Of a stretch of DNA of 64,000 bases, positions 1-13,404 are shown in pieces (positions within the stretch are counted from its first letter, which is position 1; each line of letters begins with the position of its first letter). The DNA lies in the NCBI GenBank assembly GCA_964019155.1, contig OZ025240.1:39995715-40059714 (forward strand), in the 5' to 3' direction. This DNA comes from Osedax fenrisi. Lineage: Eukaryota > Annelida > Polychaeta > Sabellida > Siboglinidae. The notes under the pieces are model-generated. The model made no database searches. It was not told the origin of the DNA and worked only from the letters and a program-made list of their open reading frames with translations. The position numbers and the translations under genes are program-made.

Positions 1-389
1 GTAAACCTTAATAGACCTTACAAAGTTCAGCATATAAATATTAGTATGATAAACGTACTAAAATTAAATGTTTTAATGTATAAATTAACATTTATTAATA
101 CGTACCATTACTACATAATGCGTACTCCTCTTTCTTACTTTCTATATATCTATAAATTAACTATATATTATAGTATATATAAGTTTGGTTGTATCTAAAT
201 ATCATGACTTCTGAATATTACTGTATAATAATAACCCAACGATCATGTACTCGCGGTCCTTGACACCCACAATAAATAACAAATAAAAATTTAAATAATT
301 ACTTAATATTAAATAATACAAATATTAATTATTAAAAAAGTATTAACATACCAACTATTAAACAACTTCTTAAATATATATAGGTTAGG

Positions 390-425
<36 letters not shown>

Positions 426-760
426 TTAGATATATATATATATATATATTATTAATATTAACGAATTATAATAATTCGATGAATGCATTTCATAATCATA
501 AGGAACCGAATAAACAAATACAATTGTCAATTATTATTGACTCAATAGAATTGAAATAACATTTAATACATTATTTATAATTATTTTTTATAATTCTTAT
601 AATAATAATAATTATTATTATAATTATGATTTAGAGTATTTCATCCAATACAACACTTAATACCATAATATACATATACAAATTAATTTCAGATTAATAA
701 TTAATTATTTAAATACAAATACTATTTGAAATAGTATTAGTAATACTATTAGGATAACAG
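1..760. other. A+T-rich sequence without a recognisable gene
   Basis: Almost pure A/T with short TA tracts (the longest near 389-450) and short homopolymer runs. No open reading frame of note, no splice-site pair flanking a GC-richer block, and no RNA gene was seen. Confidence 0.6.
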
Positions 761-762
761 TC

Positions 763-1146
763 ACGAACGGCGAATTGAAAATGCGAATGCGAGCGAGCAG
801 GGTCAAAAGGGGGCGGAGCTTAGATGCAAAATAAGTTGTAAACAGTAGTATATACATAGTCACATACAAATACAGTATATAAATAGTACATATAATTAAT
901 ATCAGTTAATAGAATTTCAATACGAATGTAAAACACACGAGTATTACTATGCATAAATACTATATATCTATATAGCATAGCGTATTCACACGTGTAGTAC
1001 TACGCCTAAATACACTGTAAAATATACACATACAGTGTATCTTATCTAAAAATAACTCAGGCATTAGATAATCCGGTGATCGTCTAAGCTCCGCCCCCTT
1101 TTGACCCCGCTCGCTCGCATTCGCATTTTCAATTCGCCGTTCGTGG
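763..1146. mobile_element. MITE with ~64-bp terminal inverted repeats
   Basis: Bases 766-827 and 1083-1144 are near-perfect inverted repeats of each other. Outer ends read CACGAACGGCGAATTG; inner parts include GGGGGCGGAGCTTAGA. The arms are GC-rich, while the ~255-bp core is A+T-rich, repeats TATATACATA-like words and codes for nothing. Short size, long TIRs and lack of coding sequence are typical of a MITE. I could not identify a clean target-site duplication. Confidence 0.8.
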
Positions 1147-1341
1147 ATCTCCCCCTACTATTACTGCTTAGTTATTAATAACTTATTAATAATTATTTTA
1201 AATACACATACAATATATGTAACATATAAATGTAAAATAGGTAACATATTTACCCGTCATTGACTATATCGCCATGTAACTCATGTAATATAATTGAATT
1301 AAATTATTGCCAGATTTAATTTTACAGAATAATTAGGTACC

Positions 1342-1427
1342 TGGTCAAGTTTGGTCCTTAGTTTGGTCCTTATTTTTAATATTTCTAGTTTTGTATAGCT
1401 GCATTACATCCCGAGTGAGCCTATAAA

Positions 1428-1478
<51 letters not shown>

Positions 1479-1625
1479 AATTATAAGCTGTTGTATGTAT
1501 GATAGTCTATAAATAGACATAATCTAATTATTAATTGCCAATCATACGCTATTGTAAAATCACTAATTCGAATAAACAAGTATGCTGGATTTCAAATTGG
1601 GTATCAATCGCGAAGCTTTTGACCA
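1342..1625. mobile_element. MITE of the TGGTCAAAAG family, copy 1
   Basis: The right end is CGCGAAGCTTTTGACCA and the left end TGGTCAAGTTTGG, its degenerate inverse. The inner right part (TGTAAAATCACTAATTCGAA) matches the right end of the element at 7,855-8,326, so both belong to one family. The core contains a (TA)n run near 1,440-1,475. Confidence 0.55.
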
Positions 1626-1781
1626 TAATCCAATAATTATAAGAATTAAATCTTAATTTGTATGATTATCGTAACGATATGATTGTACAATGTACAATGT
1701 ACATATACTAAATAAAGTATATAACTGCTAATAATGGTATTACCGAAGACTTGATACATATTTCTCTATCTACAGATAATC

Positions 1782-1818
1782 TATTATTATTATTATTATT
1801 ATTATTATCAGATTTGGT
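1782..1818 (-). mobile_element. LINE 3' tail fragment, (AAT)n
   Basis: Read on the minus strand this is CCAAATCTGATAATAATAAT followed by more AAT units. It matches the last bases of the large LINE ending at 62,762, where CCTAAATCTGAT precedes (AAT)n. It is therefore probably a severely 5'-truncated insertion of that family. Confidence 0.5.
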
Positions 1819-2338
1819 TTTAACAACTATTATATATCTATTTAGTTATATCATATATCATATATGATAGTTATATCAAAGCTCTCAGTGCTTTGGTTAT
1901 ATATAACTTATCATATAACTTATATGGTGTATATTCCGAAACATACTTTTCATTAGTTTATTTATTTTTTCAATTATTGATATAAAAATCCTCAGATGTA
2001 TCAGTAAATATAAAAGTACACAATGCACCCATTAATACAGATAGTACAGTACAAGTTCATGCAGGCAGGTGGTACTATCAGCTAACAATGGAAAAATCAT
2101 TAAACCATAGGATAAAGTTTCCGAACATATTCATACGCATATGTCCTTGCCCGTTGTCCATGTATTATAGTTATAATATAATTTAAAAAATATAATTGAT
2201 TAATACAATATATCTAATTATGTAACTTTTACCTATATAGTGATACAGGAACAACGACAACAACAACAACAACTACGACAACCGTAAGAAGTAGCTATGT
2301 AGGAAGCCTAGACCCGCAGCCTAACACTGACCGCTGAG

Positions 2339-2722
2339 ATGACCAGCTCGCTTGACCGCTACTCCGGCCGCTACTTCGGACGAGGCATCCGGCGCGAGAT
2401 CTACCTGGCCGAGTTCCGGAACCTCTCCGACTCTCCGTTCCCCGCCGATAGGTTACGCCCGTTACTGGCCGCCTACGTTACCTACACCGCAGCCATCTCC
2501 TCCTCTTCCTCCTCCTCCTCCTCATCCACCTGGGTTCAGCGCAATCTATGCGATCATTTCCTCGCCGTCGGACTACCGTGCCTGCCTGGCTACAACTCGT
2601 TTCAGAGGTCGCGACCTTTGTCTCGACATCACGGCGCTAGGATACGCTGTTTCGTGTTCAAGTTAATCGTGAATGTTCGTAGATTAAATATTAGCGATAT
2701 ATGCGCTTTATGTATGCATTAG
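2339..2722 (+). CDS. GC-rich candidate exon or small gene, product unknown
   Basis: A 300-bp block (2,310-2,640) is far more GC-rich than its surroundings and looks coding. The best frame starts at ATG 2339 with G/C-ending codons (SSLDRYSGRYFGRGIRREIY near the N-terminus), then a run of about ten Ser (TCC/TCT). A CAA-repeat stretch before the ATG (2,252-2,275) looks like an unstructured 5' UTR. All three forward frames stay open from about 2,480 to 2,635, so the frame of the second half is uncertain; stops lie at 2,638, 2,664 and 2,720. It could be the first exon of the coiled-coil gene (a GTGAATG donor at 2,669 would be in phase) or a separate short gene, with AATAAA near 2,772. No family recognised. 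Confidence 0.45.
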   Translation: MTSSLDRYSGRYFGRGIRREIYLAEFRNLSDSPFPADRLRPLLAAYVTYTAAISSSSSSSSSSTWVQRNLCDHFLAVGLPCLPGYNSFQRSRPLSRHHGARIRCFVFKLIVNVRRLNISDICALCMH

Positions 2723-3004
2723 TTTTGTATATACATATTTAGGTCATGTAAACGGATATCATTTTTTTATTGTAATAAAAATTCGTTTTGATATAGTGTT
2801 CAATAATGATTGATATCTCAATTTTTAGGATAATTTTCTTGAAATTTTATTTTCCATATGCAATGGAACTTAATTAATATATCTGGATGCTTAACAATCT
2901 GCTTAATAATCTTTATTCCCACGTAACTATAGATATTTTTTTGATCATGCATTTAATATAAACATTTATTTGTAAATATTCATACCTAATGCTTTATACA
3001 TTAT

Positions 3005-3330
3005 TCTACTCTATAATATCCTATATATGAATGAATGAATGAATGAATATTTATTTAAACACAAAAATAACCTTAAACTCTATTTTGTAAACAAAAACAT
3101 AAAAATAACAAAATATACAAACAAATATAAATTAGTTGAAAATAATAAAATAAATTTGTACGAATTAATAACAATACATTAGATTTAAAATTTGAATAAT
3201 TTAAATTAGTTATTAATGGTGCAGGTAACGCATTCCATAGATCGGCTGAAGCTACTCTGACAGATTGTTTACCATATCTTTTTATTCTCATACCATATTT
3301 TCTATCTTTTTATATACACTTAGTGTGTAC
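3005..3330 (-). mobile_element. LINE 3' fragment with (ATTC)n tail
   Basis: On the minus strand, residues such as RIKRYGKQSVRVASADLWNA followed by LP and a later FKS are the typical end of LINE ORF2 (YG.RSFS..ASLWN.LP...K). The 3' end, in the same orientation, is (ATTC)n at 3,028-3,048, the tandem-repeat tail of many CR1/Jockey-group LINEs. Everything upstream of this short region is missing, so it is a 5'-truncated dead copy. Confidence 0.7.
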
Positions 3331-4263
3331 TTATTAATTTTCTATTCTATTTGGATAATATATCACGATTATTTTACTCAATGAAATATACCCCTTTTCG
3401 TAATATGTACCCTCATGTAATGCGTTATGTTTAAATTTAAATTAATATTAAATATTACTATTTCTTAGGTTTAAGCTGCGTACGTTATTCTTGCTTGTTC
3501 ATACATCTCGCATTATAGATAGCTATTGCAAAGCTTATTCTCTTGCTTAGTTTTTAATAATACTATTATTATTAATAACTTATTATTTAATTATCTTTAT
3601 TATTAAACAAATTGTTATTTACATTTTTTTAAAATAAAATATTAACAAAAATCTGAATAATTTCGTTTCTCTATAAGGCTATCTAATAAAATCAGTAAAA
3701 CTAATATCTATATAATAAATAAATATATATACATTTAACTCTCGTTATCTTAGAATTCAAGATACAGAAGAAATATATCTGAGATATCGATTTAATTTTG
3801 CATGTATTTAAATAGTTATGACTCCAATCTAGAATTTAAAAATGTATGAGTTTGCAGATTTTCTTAGATATTGAGATTTTATGTTATCGAGAGTTGATTA
3901 TATATATATATAAATTATGATATATAAATGACATTTATTGTAATGCTTAGTTTAAAAAATACACCTGTTAATTATAAAACATAAATAATATTTATTAGAT
4001 AAATATTTATAATAATAATTTTGTTTTTTATTAAATAATTTTGTATAAACATATTTAGACTTTTTCACTTTAGTAATATTAGAAGCATATTGATACAATC
4101 ACCCCTATATATTATATACCCCTATATATTATATATTTTTTATAGTTTATAAAATTTATCTAAATAATTTTTTAATTATATTACTATTATAGTTATAATT
4201 TTACATTTTAAATTAATACATATATATAAATATATAATGAACATATAAGTAAATATATATAAA

Positions 4264-4326
<63 letters not shown>

Positions 4327-4577
4327 TATATATTTTTTAGAAATTTTAGAATTAAATATAGCTGATATTAACCAATACAAATTTTTAAATATATATATAT
4401 TATATAATTGATTATAATGATGACCACTCTTTATATCTATTAAATGTTGATTACCTCACTTTTCTAATCATCACATGATCTTATAAACTGCAATATTAGA
4501 GATGGTGCTGATTAATATTTCAGTTTATATAAAATATATCTAAATATTAATTATTAATACATTTGATAATTTTATAG
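3331..4577. other. A+T-rich intergenic or intronic DNA
   Basis: No coding block. It contains a long uninterrupted (TA)n run at about 4,269-4,322 and poly-A/T-rich DNA. If the exon candidate at 2,339 belongs to the coiled-coil gene, this is its first intron. Confidence 0.5.
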
Positions 4578-4644
4578 AGCAGAAAAAATTACAAGAACAA
4601 ATTAAATATTAAATCAAGAAAAATAAACCCCAGGCCTTCTGAGT
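4578..4644 (+). CDS. Coiled-coil gene exon 1 (5'-most found)
   Basis: Acceptor TTTATAG, then 22 open codons rich in Lys and Asn (RKNYKN...), ending in phase 1 at the strongest donor of the gene (GTAAGTATG at 4,645). The split codon T|GT restores Cys with exon 2. It contains no Met, so it is not the start of translation. Confidence 0.5.
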
Positions 4645-6372
4645 GTAAGTATGTTCGCATATCGTCCTCATCATCGGTTACATTCTCTAATCTTTGCTTT
4701 CAGGTGATATGAAACAGGATGTTACGTTATACGTGGATATGAATGCGGAGACTTCACGAGAAGCTACCGTAATCAATATACCACGACTGTTAAGACTTCG
4801 CAGATTAGCAAACACTCTAGAGGTCATTCGCCGTCGTCGTATTAGCGCAAAGGTCAAGGTTATATATATTAACGGTTGTTTATCAATGTTATCAAATTGT
4901 AATATTTTAGAAATCACGTCCGCAATACCGAATGAAAGTCACCAATTTCTGGTGAGTGCATTACACATTTATTATAACAGTAGTTTCACTCTGTATTCAT
5001 TAGTTATCTGTTCCTGTATTCATTGATAATACCCCTTTAGTAATTATATTTCATTTATAATCGATAATAATCTATCATAGTTATCTGAAATTAATGCGTA
5101 AATTATATGTAACTCAGTTCGTCGTGCCTCAATAACATGGATCAGAGAAGCAAGTCTTCACAGGTTTGTGTTCAATCTCGAAAGCTATTTAACTTGATTC
5201 CGTATTCATATTAGCGATATCCTTTACGAATATATTATCAATCAGATGGATTCATATTATATTATGTATAATGAATTACAAAATTTTATATTTTAATTAA
5301 ACATAAATTTCTATACCACATATCACGACTATATTAATGTTTCTCGTCGTACTTATTCGAGCAGAACAACTCCACTTCTTACATAGTTCTACAGTAACAA
5401 CTCTGTTTTCACATAGTAACCACATAGTAATAAAGCAGTAATAAAGCAGTAATAAAGCAGTAATAAAGCAGTAATAATGCAGAAATAAAGCAGTAATAAT
5501 GCAGTAACCGCAACCCGTGTATTAGCGTGTACTTATTATTAAGCGATATAATATGCCACCGTTAATCTCAGTATACGCCCTCTCTCTTTCACTAGTTCAT
5601 GTAACTGTTAACCACGTAACCGCTGGTATTAGTATACCCCCTACACCCCACCCCACCCCACTCCACCCTCTACCCCCTACTAACGCGCTGATGTCTACAT
5701 ACAGGATTGGCTCCGAACAGAGTCTCCCACAGCAGAGTTAGTTACACTTGCGCTGACCTATGAACCAGTGTAGTAGCTATTGATACCATGTGGTTATAGT
5801 GTATATACATGTATTCTCTATAACGATGTGCAAAGCCACCCTTCATATTATATAATACTGATAACAATAAAGCGCGCTAATTTGTTGCACGTATTTCATT
5901 ATATTATTTCATCGCAAATTTATTTTTATTTACGCTCGAATCCCCACACGCATTACCGGATTGTAGAGTTGATGTAAACACTGCCCTCTCTACTGGAGAA
6001 CACAAGCCTCTCTCCCCCTACACCCCCGTAGAGGTAAGTACGTTATCGTTAGTGACACCTGTGTCGCAGTGATATCACCACCCCCCCCCCCATTACAGCC
6101 TCACCGACTAGCCGATGAACTGTACGGTCAACTGACCGATACGTTGTCGCGCTTCAACGAACAATCAGATATCAACTACGCATTGGTTTGTGTCCTCGTC
6201 ACTTTCTGTGAGGTAATCGTTCTATTTCAGTTGTTCTAATCGGTGCTTGCGTTTCAGATTGATGCAGTTTTAAATAAAAAGGAGGAAATATCTCAGGTTT
6301 AGATATCATTGAGTAAATGTATAAATATATCAAGTAAATGTACGTATATCTATATATATAATATATATATAA

Positions 6373-6419
<47 letters not shown>

Positions 6420-7640
6420 ATATTTAATAATAAGATATTCTCTGAATATTTATAGTAGCGTAAACATATAATATAAGTAACAGATAATAAATATGATGAA
6501 TAATATTAGTTAACTTTATTAGTAGATAATATCTACTAGATACGTATTGAACTGTAAGCATAGTGAATAACAAATATGTATTCTATTGTTTTATTCTGAA
6601 ATATAATTTATTTATTTTACATAAGAAATAAAATAAAGTTATACAAAATAATTTTAATAGACTCTATTTTTCAAAATATTTAAAATTAGTAGAAGATAGT
6701 ACATCTAATTAATTTGTGAATACTACATAAATCTAAGTAATATTAGTAATGTTAGTAATATTATTTTATAATTAATTGTTACATATGTATAATAATAATA
6801 CAAATTTACTTTTTTTCTTCTCTATTGCTATATTATCATTTATACACAGATTTTTACATTTATTCTACATAGTATAGCTTGAAATATAAGTTAAAATATA
6901 ACTATTTACATTGAACTTAATTTACTCAGAACTTTATGTGTTACCATCAATAAAACTCTTAAAACTATGTTTATATCTGGTAAACATTTGATACAAATAT
7001 TCATTATTATAAAGATAATAAAATACTTTATTTTTATTTACATACTATGATAATTAGTCTTTATTATATTCAAGATATTTTAAATTATATTGTTTTCAAG
7101 TTATTTTAATTAAAATGATATATATATGTGGTATTGATAAATCACTATATTTGAGTGAATTTGTGGTTTTTAAATATATCGTATGAATTTATTTGATAAA
7201 TTTGATATTTCATAATAATATGTCTTATTGTAACATGCATATAGAAATTATATTGTTCAATAATTTGTCAATAAAATGTATATTAATGATTATTAAATTT
7301 ATAAAGATAGTTAATTATATATATAAATATTAGTAATCTACATTTAATTATAAATTAATAGGACATTCTATATTTAATAATAATACTTCAATAAATGTAT
7401 ATACGTGATATGACAGCAAATGATCGGAAAGGATAAGCAAATAGAGGCACTAAGAATGCAGATCTACAACTACGAAGTCAGCACTATGGCACTGGAGAAG
7501 AGTCTAGAACATTTAGTTGTTTCTAATGCGGAGATCCTAGCTAAGGTTTGTGTAGTTGTTGGGACACTGAGGAATAGGTGCAAGAATACATCTCAGTTAT
7601 AATGTTATATTATATCTCTCTAGATCATTTTCCTATATCT

Positions 7641-7712
<72 letters not shown>

Positions 7713-8154
7713 TATATAGAATTAGATGACAATAATTACAAATGAATACATAATACACGGACATAATTATTACGTAGACAAATGTGTGTCTACCATTAAA
7801 TTAAGTCTATTATTTAGTATATTTTAATAAATAATTTATTATGTATTTGTATTATGGTCAAAAGGTTCGCGATTTTAAAAATAAGCTACGCACTAAACAC
7901 CCACATGAGTCATGATGCTTTATTCGAAGTACGTGATCGTATAAATTTATATATAAATAGTATAAATATATAATATTCATGTTATTGTATATTTAATATA
8001 ATATTATAAGAATAATCGTGTACCATTCTTGTATATCCATACTTATATTTAATATGAGTATAATTATTAAATTTATACAATATTATACGTTATTTTAATT
8101 TATATAATTTTATGACCTATATTCTTGTGTTTGAGATATCTATATATAATATAT

Positions 8155-8252
<98 letters not shown>

Positions 8253-9472
8253 ATTATATATATATATATATTATATGTATATGTAGTTATTCTATTATAA
8301 AATTACTAATTCGAAGCTTTTGACCAGGTACCATGGATGTATTTTCATTTTAATGTAATAATAGTTATCATATAATTTAATATTTTTAATAAATTAGTAT
8401 AGAAAAATAAATATTTTAGAAATTTCCCTCTATATTTAGTGAAATAAAAATACATAAATGATTTGGTATGCCCGACATTTTACCATAATATATTGACTGA
8501 ATAGATATAAGGCTAAATAGAATTAATGGATAAGTATACTATTTAATTACTATAGAATATGTATATTGCATAAAAATGTAATATATTTTAATTAAAATTA
8601 ATTAAAAATACGTATTTATTAATTTATATTATAATTTTGTTTGTAAATTTATATATATACTTTCATATATACATACATATATGTGTGTATTCACATATTG
8701 TATATATATGCATAGATGTATGGTATTACATGCATGAAAGCTGAAACACTTGATTATATTTAATTTATGTTATATATATATATATATATATATATTGAAT
8801 GTATGCATTGAATATGTGTAATATTGTACATAATTCATAATAGATAATGCTGACATAATAGTGGGTTTAATTCTATCGTGAATTTTATACCTAAACATTA
8901 TACTTATGCTAGAATAAAATTATAATCATTTTACGTTAACTTTGTTTAATAATTATTAAGTTGAAAATAATGTTGTATATTTTCCACTTGTATAATAAAA
9001 AATAATAATTAGTTAACATTATTTAATATATATTAATTAATTAAAATATATACCGTTTGTGTATATTATGTATTGTCTACCATTAATTATATAATGTCTA
9101 CACACATACTAAATATCATAACAAACTAACGATAATGTACCATAGTGTACTGAGAGTGGTTCAGACTGTGACAAGAGACTGAAGGAATTTAGTGACGACA
9201 ACCTCCTCCAGGTGGCAGCAGCTAATGCGGACTATGCGAAGAGTTTACAACGAGTTAGTGGTCGTTAGTAATGAAGTGGCTGCAAGTCTCGATGACTTGC
9301 GGACCATATCATCTTTATTACCTTTAAACGTCGACTATATTCATATATGTTATCATTATAATGTCTTCTTTTAAAATTTAGTATTATTCGTGTATTTATT
9401 TATTCATTTATTTTATTATTTCAACTTGACCCATATAAACGTATATCGTTTTCATTGAGTCAATAAACCTTT

Positions 9473-9512
<40 letters not shown>

Positions 9513-12500
9513 TGTACATGCGATTATGTCTCTGTAACGATCACTGTAATCATGAAGTATAATGTATAATGTTGTTATTGTGTCGTCATACTTATATTGT
9601 TAAGTAGCTTTATTCATTTTAGTGATACCATAACTTTTAGTTTTAAGTTTATTTTTAATTATTATGCAATGATTAAATATGCGAATCGTTCACGTGTCTA
9701 ACTGTTTGGATATAACCAGTTAATACTTAGGCTGTGTTTTTGATCAACCACAGGTGGTTGAGAAACTTGTATTCACTGCGTGTACAAATCCAATTGGTTG
9801 TTAATCCAACTAGTTGTACTATTTATTCTTACCAGTCAACCGGTGGTTTAAATCACATTAATGGTGTAGCGTGTATTTAGTCTGAACACACGCATAATAA
9901 GCTCCGCCCATGCACTGAATCAAAAATATACATCACAATCATGATTCTTTGCTATTTTTAGGTATGCTCTCATTTATTTATTATTATAAAATATTAAATT
10001 TAAGTTATGTATCTCGAGCGTGTATGTATTTATGTATGTATGTATGTGTATATTCTCTATTTAGAACGTGGTAGGATTATGTATGGATAATTATCTCGAT
10101 AAGTGCAAATTTAAGGTTATGTAATAAATCTATGATTTTGGATATTTGTTTGCAAACATGACAATTATATAATTTTCTATTAAGCCTAGCTTCAGCACAT
10201 CGCATAATTAAAATTCATTATAATATCTCTAAATGTATTAAACAATATATAGGAACATGAAATAAATCTAAAATTGAAGTCTGAAATCATCACCATAAAG
10301 ACAAATCTCAATAATTTAAATGACAAATATATAGCTGAAAGTTAGATCCAAAATTTATTATATTAAGATAACTAATTCATCTCTATTATAATACATTTAT
10401 TAATAATTATGTTATTTTTCTAAAATTAGTGCATACAATTCATATACATTAAAAATATACTGATTTATTTATGATTTATTTGATTATGATTTTCTATATA
10501 TTTTGTATTAAATATAATCATATAAATTTATTTTTCTATAAAAGTTTTAAATGAAAAATATTCATATGATATTACCTTAGATAATGTTATATATATATAA
10601 TTATAATTATAATTATATTTAATTATATATCTCATTAAATTATATATAAATTATCTATTGGTTATATATATTAAAATTATTGATTTTATTTACAAATCGA
10701 TAACATTATTTATATGTTATTTATTGAATATTATTGAAACAATACTCTTCCTAGATATAAACAGTAGCGAACGGTGTGTCGAGCTAAACCTGCGCATGCA
10801 ACGACTACAGCGCGCCGATCGACTACTACTCAAGGTCAACGAACGTCTGACCTCTAAGAATCGCGTCCTCCGTCGTAACAAGCTGGCGGCGGCGGCTCGT
10901 CTCAAGGTCGAAGCGTTATCGCTGAGGTCGGAGTGCGACCGGAGACGATTACGCGACCTCGACATCGAGAAACAGCGACTAGCCGACGAAGAGTTGGTCG
11001 CGCATCGTCGACTAGCTTCCGACGCCGACTCTCGAGCCAAACTAGGACAGTTGGCGGCCATCGTGCAGCGCGGTGAACGCCACATGGAGGACAGACGACG
11101 AGAGCTGGATGACATCGCTCGTACGTTGGAAGGGTCGCGCGATCGTACCCGCGACGAACGCGTTCGATTGGACGAGGCTACAACGAGGCTACGAGGCGAG
11201 CGCAAGGAGCTGCGGCATAATGAACGTACGCGCAGAAAGGTTCCGGCGCTATTAACGCTATACGTTTAATACGTACACTTATTACCCGTACGCGTATATT
11301 AACGGATTATACTCAACTTCATCTAAATGTTTAATAATAATAATAATATTACTATATTTATTTTTTAAAGGTAAATGTATCGCTCAATAAATATCACACA
11401 GAAAATCTATGATTTTCACAATATATTTGACTCATGGATGAGCGTGATATATACATTTAAATTAAAATCATGTTTTGAGCTCTCAATGTAAGCAGATAGG
11501 AAAAATATGTATTTTTAAAAGTGTAAAGATATTATTTCAGGTATTAAAGAAATACAGTTATATTTAATGAAATTTGACAAGAACATAATTTAATTTAACC
11601 AGTATATAAAATTATTTCCATAAAATTGAATACATTTTATAAATATTATAAATACATATATTATATTATATTAAATTAATTAAATACAAATTTCCAGCTA
11701 CATCTATCTAAGCATATATATGTTAAGAACTTTATGTAAAAGTTTTATAGATTCAAATTTAAAAGTTTTATTCTATATTTTGAATAGTAATAGTTATATT
11801 TTATGTATTATTATAGGTGTTTCTATAGAAAATATAAAATTATTGAAATTATATTAAATTTATTATGTATTTTGCCATTCTAGTATATTTAATTTATTAT
11901 GTGCATATAAATATGGTAAAATAATATATAATGATAAAGTAAAAATAAATTAAATAAAATCTATTTAATTTAGGGTTTCCCTATTAAATATTCAGTATGA
12001 TCAGCTATGGTGTTGGTAATGTGTGATTTGTAATTGTGGAGACTCTAGATTATTTAGAAATTTATTCAAATATATTCAATACATTTATAAAATAATGCTA
12101 CTACTAAATAAATATTTAATTAGTGACAAGTTACATGTTCTAAAAGTGTCGCCATATTATTATTTTGAGTATATACTTTAAAAAAAATTTATATATGTAG
12201 TATAATATAGAATGGTAATAATATAATTATTATAAATTACAAACAGTATTCCAGTATAGAATACAATACATACTATACTATATAATTTTATATTTTATAT
12301 AATTAAATCATGTATATATATCTTATATATCTCTCTTAAAGTTTATAATCCTACTATGTACAATGATTTGATTTAGATAATATTTTAATACTAATAAGTT
12401 AATACTCTATATATTAATATTATAACAATTAATAATTAAAATTAGATAATATTTTAATACTAATAATAGTAATTAATACTAAATATTAATATTTTGAAAA

Positions 12501-13362
12501 AATAATAATTAACATTTTATAATATATTCAATATTTAAAAACACCTCCACTTAATATTATATATATATATGATTTCGTTACGTGATCATTGCATATACTT
12601 TATTAGAAAATGGACGAGATGGGAGAATCAAACGTTTCACTGGGTCGAGAACTTGAGTGTAGTAGACAAGAATTAGGGTGAGTTGAAGCCCTGCCTCTTT
12701 GAGTTGATGCCCCACACCTTTGACTTATAGCCCTTCTCCTCGATTATTAACCACTACACCCTAATATCCCCTATGCCCAATCAGTAAAACTCTGCTCAAG
12801 CTAAAGGTAGCGGAGAACTTCAAAGATAAAGTCACCGAGCTGAATGTCTACATCGATAAGCAAAGAACGCAACTAGACATTAGAACTTGCCAGGTTCTAG
12901 ACACACAATCTATGTATCAGCATAGCATCATAGTATCATCTAAACACTCGTTTATATCCGCTATCGTAGCACACAAAAAATATTCAGAGTGAAACTCTAT
13001 TTTAAAAGGTCAACAATAAATAATTTCTATAAAATTCAATAAATAAATTATACATTAGCTAATATAAAATCAATATTATAAAGTAATAGTTATATGTTTT
13101 CTTATCTATATATATAGATATTATGTTTATAGAATTAATATATATTATATGTTATACATTAAAATTTTCCTTCTTTTAATAACGTCTCAACATTTTGCAA
13201 GTTTATAGACTTTTTTGTATGTGTCATTATATAATAATTATAAAAATCGACATAAATATAATTACAATAAATAAATAGTAAATATATAAAATAATATATA
13301 AAAATAAGCTATAAATATATACATATAAATGCTAATAAATATATAATTAAAACAATGTAAAA

Positions 13363-13404
<42 letters not shown>

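Noticed and set aside
2248..2337. C-terminal exon in another frame (poly-Thr, then VRSSYVGSLDPQPNTDR and TGA)
   Set aside because: Open and tempting, but mostly translation of (ACA)n; more simply the 5' leader of the 2,339 frame. Not excluded.
5553..5741. 62-codon Pro/Thr-rich ORF
   Set aside because: Lies mostly in intron 4; only its last part overlaps exon 5, in another frame.
8112..8300. Ile/Tyr-rich ORFs over TA tracts (also 20,738, 22,723, 28,348, 39,808, 40,522, 44,870 and 55,068)
   Set aside because: Pure translation of (TA)n microsatellites.
9192..9374. 60-codon ORF overlapping exon 10
   Set aside because: Joining it would break the phase with exon 11; treated as a shadow, though noted as a finding.
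9725..9905. Possible MITE (GATCAACCACAGGTGGTTGA and GTCAACCGGTGG)
   Set aside because: Several short inverted words, but no matching terminal pair or second copy in the window.
10717..11205. 162-codon minus-strand ORF rich in Ser/Arg
   Set aside because: Antisense shadow of coiled-coil exon 12; the plus strand has correct splice sites, phase and codon bias.
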